Assembly (NCBI GenBank): GCA_050953285.1
Contig: JBMNMK010000001.1
Span: forward strand, 124,001-188,000
Reading direction: 5' to 3'
Source: Olsenella_K sp050953285
GTDB lineage: Bacteria; Actinomycetota; Coriobacteriia; Coriobacteriales; Atopobiaceae
Length of the DNA: 64,000 bases
Both the position numbers and the translations under genes were made by a program. Positions 1 to 8,385 of the stretch are shown here, piece by piece (positions within the stretch are counted from its first letter, which is position 1; each line of letters opens with the position of its first letter). The notes beneath the pieces are model-generated. The model was not told the DNA's origin. It did not search any database and worked only from the letters and a program-made list of their open reading frames with translations.

Positions 1-2
1 AC

Positions 3-1049
3 ACCGCTGCATATACCATTGGCAGTAAGGTTCCCTTCCGCATTTACGGTAGCGTTCCTTCTGATGTCGCTAAGTACACCGAAGGCTACACCTGGAACTT
101 GGTTGATACGCTGCCTTCAGAGCTTACCTTTGATACTGATTCCGTTAAGGTGTATGTGGCACCGGTGGCTTCAGACGGCACCCCTGACTACGCTCAGGCA
201 ACCGCAGCTCCCGAAGGCTTGGTTACCACCAACGCCACTGGCGGTCTGAGCTTTAGCGGCAACAAATTCAACACCGACAATGCCACTACCGTTGCTGGCA
301 AGTTTGTTGTAATCACCTACACAGCAACCGTTAATTCAAACGCCACTGCTGGTACCGCGATGGACAACAAAGTCAAGTTGACGCATACAACCGACAAGAC
401 TGATGGTGGAAAGACGGGCGACACACCTGACGACCACGCCTATGTGTACACCTTTAAGCTGGACAGCAAGAAGGTCAGCGCAGCTGACGGCACCACGCCT
501 GTAAAAGGTGCTGGCTTCAAGGTGGTTCGCCAGACCCCGGGTTCGAGTCCTGCTACATATGAAGTAGCAACCATTACCAACGGTAAGATTGCTTCTTGGA
601 CTACGCTTACCACCTTTGATACAAGCAAGAATGAAATTGCCGCAGCAGACAAGGACAAAGGCACTGAGATCACCTCTGATACTGACGGAGCCTTCAACGT
701 AGAGGGCCTGGATGCAGGCACCTACTACATGGTTGAGACCACCACGCCTTCTGGCTACAACACGCTCTCAACTCCAATTGTGGCGACAATCAATGCAACT
801 ACGGGTCTCAAATCTGACGGTACTGGTGCAGAAATCAAGACCTTGACGCTCACCACGTCGGCTACTGATAAGACCGGCGATGATGCAACCACCACTGGTA
901 CCGTTGCTCAGAACGTGGGCAACACCCCTGCAAGTTCTCTGCCTTCCACGGGTGGCATGGGCACAGCTCTGTACGTGACGGTTGGCGCTGTTGTTATGGC
1001 TGCAGCCGCACTGGGCTTCGTCATTCGTCGTCGTAAGACGCAGGAGTAA
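3..1049 (+). CDS. Major (backbone) pilin, LPXTG-anchored, 5' end cut by window
   Basis: The frame is open from base 3, so the start codon lies before the window; 348 residues are visible. The N-terminal visible part resembles the isopeptide-forming D2-type fimbrial domain. It is followed by a Cna-B/SpaA-like domain carrying an E-box-like stretch (YYMVETTTPSGY), where the Glu would catalyse a Lys-Asn isopeptide bond. The C-terminus has a classic sorting signal: LPSTG at about residue 313 of the visible part, a hydrophobic segment, then RRRK. A class C sortase follows 107 bp downstream and would polymerise it through LPSTG into a cell-wall pilus. Seen: domains and sorting signal; the role as shaft subunit is inferred from gene order. 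Confidence 0.88.
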   Translation, partial: TAAYTIGSKVPFRIYGSVPSDVAKYTEGYTWNLVDTLPSELTFDTDSVKVYVAPVASDGTPDYAQATAAPEGLVTTNATGGLSFSGNKFNTDNATTVAGKFVVITYTATVNSNATAGTAMDNKVKLTHTTDKTDGGKTGDTPDDHAYVYTFKLDSKKVSAADGTTPVKGAGFKVVRQTPGSSPATYEVATITNGKIASWTTLTTFDTSKNEIAAADKDKGTEITSDTDGAFNVEGLDAGTYYMVETTTPSGYNTLSTPIVATINATTGLKSDGTGAEIKTLTLTTSATDKTGDDATTTGTVAQNVGNTPASSLPSTGGMGTALYVTVGAVVMAAAALGFVIRRRKTQE

Positions 1050-1061
1050 CACAGAGGTTTA

Positions 1062-1125
1062 AGCCAGCACGGATAACCGTACTGGCTCGTGCGCGCTCCC
1101 TCCCGCTAGAAATTCAGCGGGAGGG
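1062..1125 (+). promoter_or_regulatory. Two tandem hairpins between pilin and sortase genes
   Basis: Stem 1 pairs AGCCAG (1062-1067) with CTGGCT (1082-1087) and ACGG with CCGT inside it. Stem 2 pairs CCTCCCGCT (1099-1107) with AGCGGGAGG (1116-1124). Neither has a T-run, so they do not look like simple intrinsic terminators. They may protect the pilin mRNA 3' end or lower read-through into the sortase gene; that is inference. Confidence 0.5.
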
Positions 1126-1156
1126 GACGTGTATCTTAAAGAGTAGGGGCCAGCAG

Positions 1157-2053
1157 GTGGCACACCAAGACGCACAAAAAAAGAGCAAGGAGAAGAGGGG
1201 CTTCTCGCCTCTTGGAGGGCATCTTGTGGATGTCTTGCTTGTTGCTGTTTTCTTGTTTGGCTTGGCAATACTTCTGTATCCCACTATCTCTAACATCCGG
1301 ACGTCTCAGGTTATGCGCAGATCTGTATCCCAATACGATGCAAAGGTGCAGACTATGACCTCAGCGGACTTTGATGCGGAATGGCAAAAGGTTGATGCGT
1401 ATAACGCCCTCGTGGCACAGGTGGGATTAAGCTCATATTTTCCTGATGACATGCACCAGCAATATGAGGAAGCCATCAACCTGTCTGGAGATCAGCAGGC
1501 CATGATGGGACATATTGAAATCCCTAAGTTGAGCGTGGATTTGCCCATCTATCATGGCACGTCAGACGATGTTTTAACGGCTGGGGTGGGGCATATTGAA
1601 GGTTCTTCATTACCAGGCGGAGGTCCGAGTACTCATACGGTGTTATCGGGGCATCGCGGCCTGCCTACCAGTGAGCTCTTTACTAACTTGGATCAGATGC
1701 AGGAAGGGGATGTCTTCTTCTTGCATGTGATGAACAGAAACCTTGCGTATGAGGTCGACCAGATACGGATAGTGCTCCCCAATGAGCTGGAGGATCTTCA
1801 GGTTCAGCCAGGAGAAGACCTCTGCACGCTGGTTACCTGTACGCCATATGCCATCAATACGCATCGCCTACTGGTTCGTGGACATAGGATTGAATACCCG
1901 GAAGAGGCAAACGTTGCCGCAGATGCCATAAAGGTGGATCCGCTGTTAGTTGCTTCAATTCTGGCGGTTCCTGCATTTGTTGCGGCAATCATTGCCCTGG
2001 TGGTGAGGCGGGCGCAGAAAAAAGCGAGCTTTAAGGGTGCGCAGAGTACATAA
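1157..2053 (+). CDS. Class C (pilin-polymerising) sortase
   Basis: 298 residues with a GTG start. The sequence has an N-terminal membrane segment (about 24-43), the sortase beta-barrel, and a second C-terminal membrane segment (about 262-283), the layout of class C sortases. The catalytic triad is visible: His166 in LSGHRGLP, Cys228 in TLVTCTPY and Arg241 in LLVRGHR. The enzyme cleaves the LPXTG motif of pilins and joins subunits to the Lys of the next pilin at the outer face of the membrane. It sits between the major pilin and a small pilin gene, so these are its likely substrates. The degenerate sortase-like gene at 5472 is a separate paralogue. Confidence 0.93.
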   Translation: MAHQDAQKKSKEKRGFSPLGGHLVDVLLVAVFLFGLAILLYPTISNIRTSQVMRRSVSQYDAKVQTMTSADFDAEWQKVDAYNALVAQVGLSSYFPDDMHQQYEEAINLSGDQQAMMGHIEIPKLSVDLPIYHGTSDDVLTAGVGHIEGSSLPGGGPSTHTVLSGHRGLPTSELFTNLDQMQEGDVFFLHVMNRNLAYEVDQIRIVLPNELEDLQVQPGEDLCTLVTCTPYAINTHRLLVRGHRIEYPEEANVAADAIKVDPLLVASILAVPAFVAAIIALVVRRAQKKASFKGAQST

Positions 2054-2083
2054 AAGCATCTTGGATGCGTAGGAGGATATGAG

Positions 2084-3028
2084 ATGAAGAATAGGAAAGC
2101 GCGAGCGATAACGGTACTGGTAGCTGCCGTAACCTGCGCGTTGCTGCTGCTTCCTCAGGCGGCGCTTGCGGAGAGCACAGGCTCCATCAGTATGCAGATT
2201 CAAGATGCACAAACGCCGCTGGAAAACGTACATGTGCGTGCGTGGCGCGTGGCAGAGGCAACGGGTGATTTTGACCTTGTGAGCCCTTTTAGTGAATCCG
2301 GTGTGGATCTTACGTCAGATGATGGGCAGACATGGCCTGCTACGGGTACGGATGCCAAGTGGAGCACACTGGCGCAGAGTTTGGCGCAATTTGCACTCAC
2401 CAATGACGTGATGCCCGATGCTGAGGGTGATAGTGACGCTCAGGGCAACGTGGTTTTGAGCGGCCTGCAAGACGGCGTCTACCTGGTGCTGCCGGAGACT
2501 TTTGAGCAGACCGATGGGACAAGTTGGACCTTCTCGGCCTCGTTGGTGTCTTTGCCGCAGTGGGTTGATGGCAACCTAACGCGATTGCTTGAAATTACAC
2601 CCAAAGGCCAGGTCAAGCAGGTGCCTGAGCACCTCAAAGTGGTCAAGATGTGGGACGACCAGGACAGCTCCGCGCGGCCTGTTTCGGTCACGGTAAAAAT
2701 TGCGCGCAACGGCGAGCTGTATGACACCGTCGAGCTCTCGCAAGAGAACAACTGGACCTATGAGTGGGAAACCGAGCAGGGCTATGAGTGGTCGGTCAGC
2801 GAGGAGCTTGCGGCCGACAGCGCCTACACCATGAGCATTGAGCAGCGCAGCGACGGCACGTTTGTAGTTACCAACCACAGCACGACGCCGCCTGCGCCAC
2901 AGACACCTAAGGGAGGTTCGCCTAAAACGGGTGATTCCAGCGTTCCAGGTATGGTCTTGGGAGTTTGTGCAGCAGTGGCCGTGGTGGTGCTGATTGTAGC
3001 TGTGGTTGTCAGGAAGAAAAAGAAGTAA
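2084..3028 (+). CDS. Accessory (minor/basal) pilin with Cna-B domain and SPKTG anchor
   Basis: 314 residues starting 30 bp after the sortase stop, with AGGAGG at 2070-2075 before the ATG. There is a clear signal peptide (charged MKNRKAR, hydrophobic core, cut near ALA-E at about residue 29). An N-terminal pilin-like domain with the phrase GLQDGVYLVLPE is followed by a Cna-B domain (about 185-265: VKMWDDQD, then NNWTYEWE). The anchor is SPKTG (279-283), a variant of LPXTG, then a hydrophobic helix and KKKK. Small LPXTG proteins beside a class C sortase usually form the pilus base or decorate the shaft. The altered anchor motif would fit a basal pilin linked last to the wall, but this is inference. 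Confidence 0.85.
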   Translation: MKNRKARAITVLVAAVTCALLLLPQAALAESTGSISMQIQDAQTPLENVHVRAWRVAEATGDFDLVSPFSESGVDLTSDDGQTWPATGTDAKWSTLAQSLAQFALTNDVMPDAEGDSDAQGNVVLSGLQDGVYLVLPETFEQTDGTSWTFSASLVSLPQWVDGNLTRLLEITPKGQVKQVPEHLKVVKMWDDQDSSARPVSVTVKIARNGELYDTVELSQENNWTYEWETEQGYEWSVSEELAADSAYTMSIEQRSDGTFVVTNHSTTPPAPQTPKGGSPKTGDSSVPGMVLGVCAAVAVVVLIVAVVVRKKKK

Positions 3029-3036
3029 CACTGCAC

Positions 3037-3060
3037 GCCGTCTAGTGTTTACTAGGCGGT
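3037..3060 (+). other. Hairpin between minor pilin and tip-adhesin pseudogene
   Basis: GCCGTCTAGT (3037-3046) pairs with ACTAGGCGGT (3051-3060), ten pairs including G-U, with a 4-base loop. No T-run follows, so termination is uncertain. Confidence 0.4.
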
Positions 3061-3114
3061 ACTTGCATGCATAGCGTTTGTTGTGAACGTTGGAGTTGTG
3101 CAGAGGTGAGTTTT

Positions 3115-5376
3115 GTGAGCGACTTAAAGAAGAAGCTTTATCAAGCTACCAGGCAATCTTTACAAAGGCATAAAGCTATGGTTCTCGCGGCTGCACTCTG
3201 CGTATTGGTAGCTGCCACAGTGCTGGTTGCTACTGCGCCGCAAGGATTCACATTTGAAACCTCTACAGCAACGCAAGTTGGTACCAAGGCCGAGGCGTCT
3301 TCTGCGGAAGAGAGCACCTCAATAGAGGGGGATGCGGCCACTGATTCTGATGATGCTGTGTCTATGGGCGAGAAGAACACGGCGTATGAAACGTCGTCCT
3401 ATACCACAAGTAACAGCAATTCCTCCCAGAGCTCGGCTGAAGACTCAGCAGCTATTTCTGGTGCAACTTCCGCTGAGAGCACCTCTGTAGCGACCGACCT
3501 AGGCCTGCTTGAAACCCCACTTGAGACACGCATGTGGTAGAGTCCACGGCTCAGCCAGGCACCACCGTGCCCGATCAGTCAGCAGACCCCGATGATGCCT
3601 ACCTTGCCCAGCGTGCTGCAAACCAGGCCAATGCAGATGCTGCTCAGCTTATCTGGATAGACGAGACCACGACGGCCACACGCACATATGTCTTTGCTCA
3701 AGACCCAAAAGTGTTGGGTTGGTTCTTGCCAGAAGCGCCTGAGGAAGCTGTGGAAGATACAGGTGCCATGGACGACGCACGTGATGGTGCAGATGTCACG
3801 AATGATGACACCACGCAGGACACCATGCAGGACACCACGTCTGGCAGCTTTGGCCCAAGATATTAACCTGACAAATCTTACCAGTGGTCAGATGTTGCTC
3901 GGAAATCTTAGTGTTACGCCCGGCCAAGGAGATAGTTCCTTAAAGGATCCTGCGCTTGTTGACAATGAGTATCAGCGCTATACAGGAGAAGTTCTTACGG
4001 CAAAAGTGCACGTAGACACAACGCAGACCACAGATACACAAGCCAAGCGCCTGTCTGTGAAAATTGATAGTGATGGCGGAGTACAACGTAATGGCTTACA
4101 TCCAGCATTAACCTTTCAAAGCCAACTATTGTTCCGGGTGTGACTAAGAAAGTCAGTGCAAAAACATCTAAGGGATCAAGTACTTCAAGCACCAATCCTA
4201 CCTACGTCGCAGCGACCGATACGGTTGAGTGGACAGTAGAGGCGAGAAATGATGGCGTAGCAACAATTGAGAATTACGTTGTGTCAGATGAGGTATCTGC
4301 ACCCTACCTGTTCACAGGTGACTTGCGCTATTCAACGGGCGGCATCTCTCGTAACTCTGACAACAAGCGAACCTGCAACCGCTTGGATGCCTTTGGACTC
4401 CAACAAATACGTTGTGGAAGTCAGCCCAAAAACCAACTTCGACAGTTCATATTGGGATGCGTTGAGCGGGAGAAATGAATACTCTCGTTCAATCCGCATT
4501 CGATCTCAAAACCTTTCGGGAGAGCTTACACCAGGTTCAAAGGTGCGTGTTACGTTCAAAGCACATGTGAATAGCACCCCTACCAAAACAAGCATTGCAT
4601 GGAACGCCTTAGGCTACAGCGCGGTTGTGGGCAACGCAACACTCCAAGCTACACCACTTAAAGTGGGTGTACAGATGGAGGGAGCATGGGATGCAGGTGT
4701 AGTCAAATTTGATGAGGCTGTGCCAAATAAAGGAAAGATCTACGACGGTACCGATGGCGTCCATGATGCAACAACATAGAGTGACCTTCTAAAAACCGCC
4801 GTACGCCTGGATGATACGGTCTTTGGCCTTTACACACCCAACCGTGTGGACAAGATCACAGATGGAAAGCTTTCAGAAGCGTTGAGTGAGCATGGTCTCA
4901 TGAGCGGCGATGTGCCCCCAACACTGCAGTATGAGGGTGTAGAGTACTACCTCCAGGCGATTGAGAAAACCGAAGACAGAAGCATGAAGTGGATGCCAGA
5001 CGAGAGAGGTCCTCGTGCGGCGGCGATATTCTCTGATTTGACGGAAGATACCTACGTGGTTAAGGAACTTAAAGCTCCCAGTGGCTATTTAATCCCCGAC
5101 AATAAGGTGCGCAAGATTACTCGGGAAGACACGGTGGATGTAGGCCTCAAGGAATACCCTGTGCTGCCCTCCATAGGTAAAGAGGACGAGAAGAGTTCTA
5201 CTTCTGATAGAGATAGTAGATTGATGAGCATCTTCTTTACCGACGTCAAGGGATATGACCTGCCAGAGACAGGAGAACACGGCAAGGGTATCTATGTTGC
5301 AGCTGGTGCAGCATTACTGATTGCGGCCATGGCCAGTCTGCCACTGCGTCATTGGCGCAGGGAGAGGACGGCATAA
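3115..5376 (+). pseudogene. Large LPXTG tip adhesin, broken by frameshifts and a stop
   Basis: Pieces of one surface protein lie in alternating frames. Piece 1 starts at GTG 3115 after AGAGGTGAG, has a membrane/signal segment (about residues 20-45), then a Ser/Thr-rich stretch, and ends near 3530. Piece 2 runs about 3534-3850, piece 3 about 3850-4140, piece 4 from 4140 to about 4370, and piece 5 from about 4370 to 5376. Piece 5 carries an in-frame TAG at 4777-4779 but continues sensibly beyond it. The last part has a SpaA-like domain (phrase VKELKAPSGYLIPDN) and an LPETG anchor with hydrophobic helix and RRER. Position and size suggest the pilus tip adhesin. At least four frame changes plus one stop mean it is very unlikely to be made. 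Confidence 0.8.
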
Positions 5377-5471
5377 ATAGTGCCAGCAATGTTGCTAGCG
5401 ACTTGCACTTATCGCCCCCTTTGGACTAGCCTGAAAGCATAGCTGGTCTCATGTACAGATAAACGGTGCAC

Positions 5472-6149
5472 ATGGCGCGCAGATCGCAGAAGCAGATAGA
5501 TGAAAGCAGGCAGATAGGCGCCCCCGGGAAGGGGGCGTCTTCTACGTCTGCAGGCAAAACCATGAGGGCACGGACTTTGCTGGCGCGCGTGGTGATCTTT
5601 CTGGGTGTGGTTTTGGCGCTTTTGGTTGTGGGGATGAGTGCCTATGTGGGCTATAGAGAGAACTTGGCGCGGCAGTATGAGGCAGAAAATAGCCAGATAC
5701 TGGCAAAGCTGGAAACATTAATGCCATCAGTGGCGCCTAATAGAAACCTTAAGCAGATGCCGACGGTTCAAATTGACGCAGCCTCGTATGTGGGCGTTTT
5801 GGAAATCCCTGACCTGAATGTTGCTCTTCCTATAAGTGCTTCATATACAGAGGGACAAAGTATGCCGGGCGTGAGCGGTGGTACTGTAAGTGAAGATAAC
5901 CTGGTGATAGCTGCGCCCAACGTGCGCGGTGAGTTTGAGGGATTGACGGGTCTTTCCGATGGTAAGCGCGTAACGCTGCGCCTGGTGACAGGGCAAAACT
6001 ACACCTACGAAGTGGCATCGGGTGAGACGCTTAGCAAAGGAGAAAATCCTGCCTTAGTACGTGGTGTGGATGACTGGGATCTCACCTTGTGGTGTCCTTC
6101 GTTCAGTACTCTGCAGATTAATTTGCTGCGCCTCAGGCGCGTCGCGTAG
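5472..6149 (+). CDS. Degenerate sortase-family protein lacking catalytic His
   Basis: 225 residues with an ATG start (GTG at 5466 also possible; no strong ribosome site). A basic N-terminus precedes one membrane helix (about 38-58). The rest follows the sortase fold: VGVLEIPDLNVALPI matches the strand before the active site, and WDLTLWCPS matches the TLxTC strand with Cys208. Arg220 or 222 could be the third residue. Where active sortases have GHN in a phrase like VIAGHNYRG, this protein has APN (Pro149), so the catalytic His is missing. The TLxTC motif is also one residue short. It follows the broken tip adhesin and may be decaying with it, or may be a non-catalytic partner. Confidence 0.7.
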   Translation: MARRSQKQIDESRQIGAPGKGASSTSAGKTMRARTLLARVVIFLGVVLALLVVGMSAYVGYRENLARQYEAENSQILAKLETLMPSVAPNRNLKQMPTVQIDAASYVGVLEIPDLNVALPISASYTEGQSMPGVSGGTVSEDNLVIAAPNVRGEFEGLTGLSDGKRVTLRLVTGQNYTYEVASGETLSKGENPALVRGVDDWDLTLWCPSFSTLQINLLRLRRVA

Positions 6150-6222
6150 TCGCATAATTTTTTGAGTAAGTGCAATCTGAACTAGTCACATGGGGTTACT
6201 CGTGCTAAAATTCCCCATGCAT

Positions 6223-6298
6223 GCGCCTTTAGCTCAGTTGGTAGAGCAGGGGACTTTTAATCCCAAGGTCGTGGGTTCGAACCCCACAGGGCGCACCA
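6223..6298 (+). tRNA. tRNA-Lys (anticodon TTT), CCA encoded
   Basis: Complete cloverleaf: acceptor GCGCCTT pairs with AGGGCGC, D-arm TAGCTCAGTTGGTAGAGCA, anticodon loop CTTTTAA, T-arm GGGTTCGAACCCC, then A-CCA. A terminator follows. Confidence 0.96.
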
Positions 6299-6306
6299 GA
6301 ACATAC

Positions 6307-6345
6307 AGCCCTGTAGCTGCATAAATGTGGCTGCAGGGCTTTCTG
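6307..6345 (+). terminator. Intrinsic terminator after tRNA-Lys
   Basis: AGCCCTGTAGC (6307-6317) pairs with GCTGCAGGGCT (6330-6340), followed by TTTCTGTTT. Confidence 0.75.
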
Positions 6346-6411
6346 TTTGGTACTGCCCACCGCCCAGCCGCTGCGCTGGGCAGGTTCTGCTTCTCTTGGC
6401 ATCGCACACTT

Positions 6412-6480
6412 CTCCATGAACCGTCGTTTTCCTCACAACTCAACTGGGCAAACATGGCTCGAACACGATGGGTCATGGAG
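6412..6480 (+). repeat. Dispersed palindromic repeat, copy A
   Basis: 69 bp. The left arm CTCCATGAACCGTCGTTTT and the right arm AACACGATGGGTCATGGAG are inverted repeats with three mismatches in 19. The core contains CTCAACTGGGCAAAC. Copies B (33830-33898) and C (58241-58306, inverted) share the arms and core. Confidence 0.85.
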
Positions 6481-6709
6481 TTTTGCGTTTCGGAGGCCTT
6501 CCGCGGGTGGTTTTACCTGGCGCACCATCTGCCTGGTGCGCAACCCACCTGCCGCATGAAATGTATCCCGCGTGTTTCAGATGCGCGTGAATCTCTAGAA
6601 TCCGAGCCCCTGCGCCTCAGATGCGCTATAGTGCAACTACCGTAAGGCACGGAGCCACAGGGCAGACGTGCAAGTTGCAGCCGCGTGCAAGAGCACGCGC
6701 CACTCGCTC
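6481..6709. other. Non-coding stretch between repeat A and the argG leader
   Basis: A compound hairpin is visible: GGGTGG (6505-6510) with CCCACC (6544-6549), enclosing GCGCACCA (6520-6527) with TGGTGCGC (6534-6541). No convincing gene is seen from 6481 to 6709. Confidence 0.5.
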
Positions 6710-6725
6710 AGGAGGAGGCCACGCT

Positions 6726-6830
6726 ATGAAGCGTATGTTCGCGGACACGTATCATACCTGCGCGAACGAGGTCTCTTACCGACGCCGCATTTATTGCAAC
6801 ATCCACACCCATCTATTTCAGCGACGATAG
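6726..6830 (+). CDS. Candidate Arg-rich leader peptide upstream of argG
   Basis: A 34-codon ORF with a near-ideal ribosome site (AGGAGGAGG at 6710-6718, 7 bases before ATG). The peptide has six Arg, including three in a row (YRRRI, residues 18-22) and two at the very end (QRR-stop). The next gene downstream is argG at 7105, and hairpins begin one base after the stop codon. This layout resembles amino-acid attenuator leaders such as those of his, trp or leu operons. No similar leader for argG in this group is known to me, and the ORF could be chance. The rest of the 275-bp gap to argG has no other gene. Confidence 0.45.
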   Translation: MKRMFADTYHTCANEVSYRRRIYCNIHTHLFQRR

Positions 6831-6985
6831 AAGCAGCGCTCTGCACGTATTCGCTTACACGATGATCTTTCGGCGCTCGATATCCAGCCTCAAAGATCGT
6901 GCAGTCTCCGCTGCTTATGTGCTTGCCTGCTTGTGGGGTTGTTCGGGTTCGCGGCTTGCTCACCCCATGCGGCTTCCCTGCCGCA
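6831..6985 (+). promoter_or_regulatory. Competing hairpins between leader ORF and argG
   Basis: Stem A pairs AAGCAGC (6831-6837) with GCTGCTT (6910-6916) and CTGCACG (6841-6847) with CGTGCAG (6898-6904). Stem B pairs CACG (6858-6861) plus ATCTTT (6865-6870) with AAAGATCGTG (6892-6901). The two exclude each other because both use 6898-6901. A third small stem, TGCGGC with GCCGCA, lies at 6968-6985. No T-run follows, so classic terminator attenuation is not shown. Confidence 0.4.
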
Positions 6986-7104
6986 AGCGCCACGTGCTAG
7001 CCGCGCACCAGCCGCTGAGCCCGCCATCACCCGACCAAACAAGCTGACTGACCGTTCTAATAATTGGTTGTTCTGCATGATTTATGCGTAAAAAGGAGTA
7101 GAAA

Positions 7105-8331
7105 ATGTCTGAGAAAGAAAAGGTTGTCCTCGCATATTCCGGCGGTCTTGATACATCCGTTATCGTCCGCTGGCTCCAGATCGAGAAGAACATGGACGTT
7201 ATTGCCATCTGCGGCAACGTAGGCCAGGACGAGAAGGACCTGGAGTGGGTCAAGGAGAAAGCGCTCAAGATGGGTGCCATCCACTCAGAGGCACTGGACA
7301 TGCGCGAGGAGTACTGCAACACCATCGTGAAGAGTGCCATCTTTGCCAATGGCGAGTACGAGGGCGTCTACCCGCTGCTCTCCGCCCTGTCTAGACCCAT
7401 CATCTCCAAACACCTGGTGGACATTGCGCACAAGTTTGGTGCCACGGCTGTGGCACATGGCTGCACTGGTAAAGGTAATGACCAGGTGCGTTTTGAGACC
7501 TGCATCCACGCGCTTGACCCCAACCTCAAGATCATTGCTCCCGTGCGTGAGTGGGATCTGACCACGCGTGAGTCAGAGATGGACTGGGCACAGCAGCATG
7601 ATGTGCCCATCCCCGTGACCAAGAAGAAGCCGTACTCCATTGACGATAACCTGTGGGGTCGCGCAATTGAGTGCGGCGTGCTGGAGGACTCTTGGAACCA
7701 GCCACCAGCAGATATTTGGACTATGACCGTAGATCCTACCGAGGCGCCCGACACACCTGAGTTCGTGGAGATCTCCTTTGAGGCGGGTGTGCCAGTAGCC
7801 ATCAATGGCGCGCAGATGAACCTGCTTGATCTGGTGATTGAGGCCAACAAAATCGCAGGTAGAAATGGCTATGGCCGCATAGATATGATCGAGGACCGCG
7901 TTGTGGGCATCAAGAGCCGTGAATGCTATGAGTGCCCGGGTTCGCTTCTGCTCATCGAGGCGCACAAGGCGCTGGAGTCCATCACGCTTGACCGTGAGAC
8001 GCTCAAGCTCAAGCAACACATGGACCAGGAGTGGGCAAGCCAGGTCTACTACGGCTACTGGTTCAGCCAGGTGCGCAACGCAATCGACGCCTTCAACACC
8101 TACACGCAGAAGTTTGTCTCCGGCACCGTGCGCTTCAAGCTCTACAAAGGCAGCCTGCTCATGGACGGTATCAAGAGCGAGTACACCCTCTACGACGAGT
8201 CTCTGGCCACTTACGGTGAGGGCGATACCTTCGACCGCACGGCTTCCAAGGGCTTCATCGACCTGCACTCGCTCATGACCAGTACGTGGTCAAAGGCGCA
8301 AGGACCCGCCAGCGGTCACGCAGAGGCGTAA
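7105..8331 (+). CDS. argG: Argininosuccinate synthase
   Basis: 408 residues, the usual length. It joins citrulline and aspartate with ATP to give argininosuccinate, the second-last step of arginine synthesis. The N-terminal PP-loop nucleotide motif is visible (YSGGLDTSV, about residues 10-18), as are GNVGQ and the citrulline/aspartate-binding phrase GCTGKGNDQVRFE (about 117-129). AAGGAG at 7093-7098 sits 6 bases before ATG. argH follows 54 bp downstream, so the two form an arginine operon. A weak dyad TGCAT-N5-ATGC (7074-7087) just before the ribosome site is possibly an ArgR site but fits the consensus poorly. Confidence 0.97.
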   Translation: MSEKEKVVLAYSGGLDTSVIVRWLQIEKNMDVIAICGNVGQDEKDLEWVKEKALKMGAIHSEALDMREEYCNTIVKSAIFANGEYEGVYPLLSALSRPIISKHLVDIAHKFGATAVAHGCTGKGNDQVRFETCIHALDPNLKIIAPVREWDLTTRESEMDWAQQHDVPIPVTKKKPYSIDDNLWGRAIECGVLEDSWNQPPADIWTMTVDPTEAPDTPEFVEISFEAGVPVAINGAQMNLLDLVIEANKIAGRNGYGRIDMIEDRVVGIKSRECYECPGSLLLIEAHKALESITLDRETLKLKQHMDQEWASQVYYGYWFSQVRNAIDAFNTYTQKFVSGTVRFKLYKGSLLMDGIKSEYTLYDESLATYGEGDTFDRTASKGFIDLHSLMTSTWSKAQGPASGHAEA

Positions 8332-8385
8332 GAACTGCGGCAGGTGCTACGCAACAAGAGCTATAGAAAGCTATAGGAGAAGTAC

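Noticed and set aside
6325..6645. 106-codon ORF between tRNA-Lys and argG
   Set aside because: Runs through the tRNA terminator and the palindromic repeat; no ribosome site and no protein-like pattern.
7074..7088. ArgR operator before argG
   Set aside because: Only a 4-bp dyad (TGCAT-N5-ATGC) with spacing unlike known ARG boxes; kept as a remark only.
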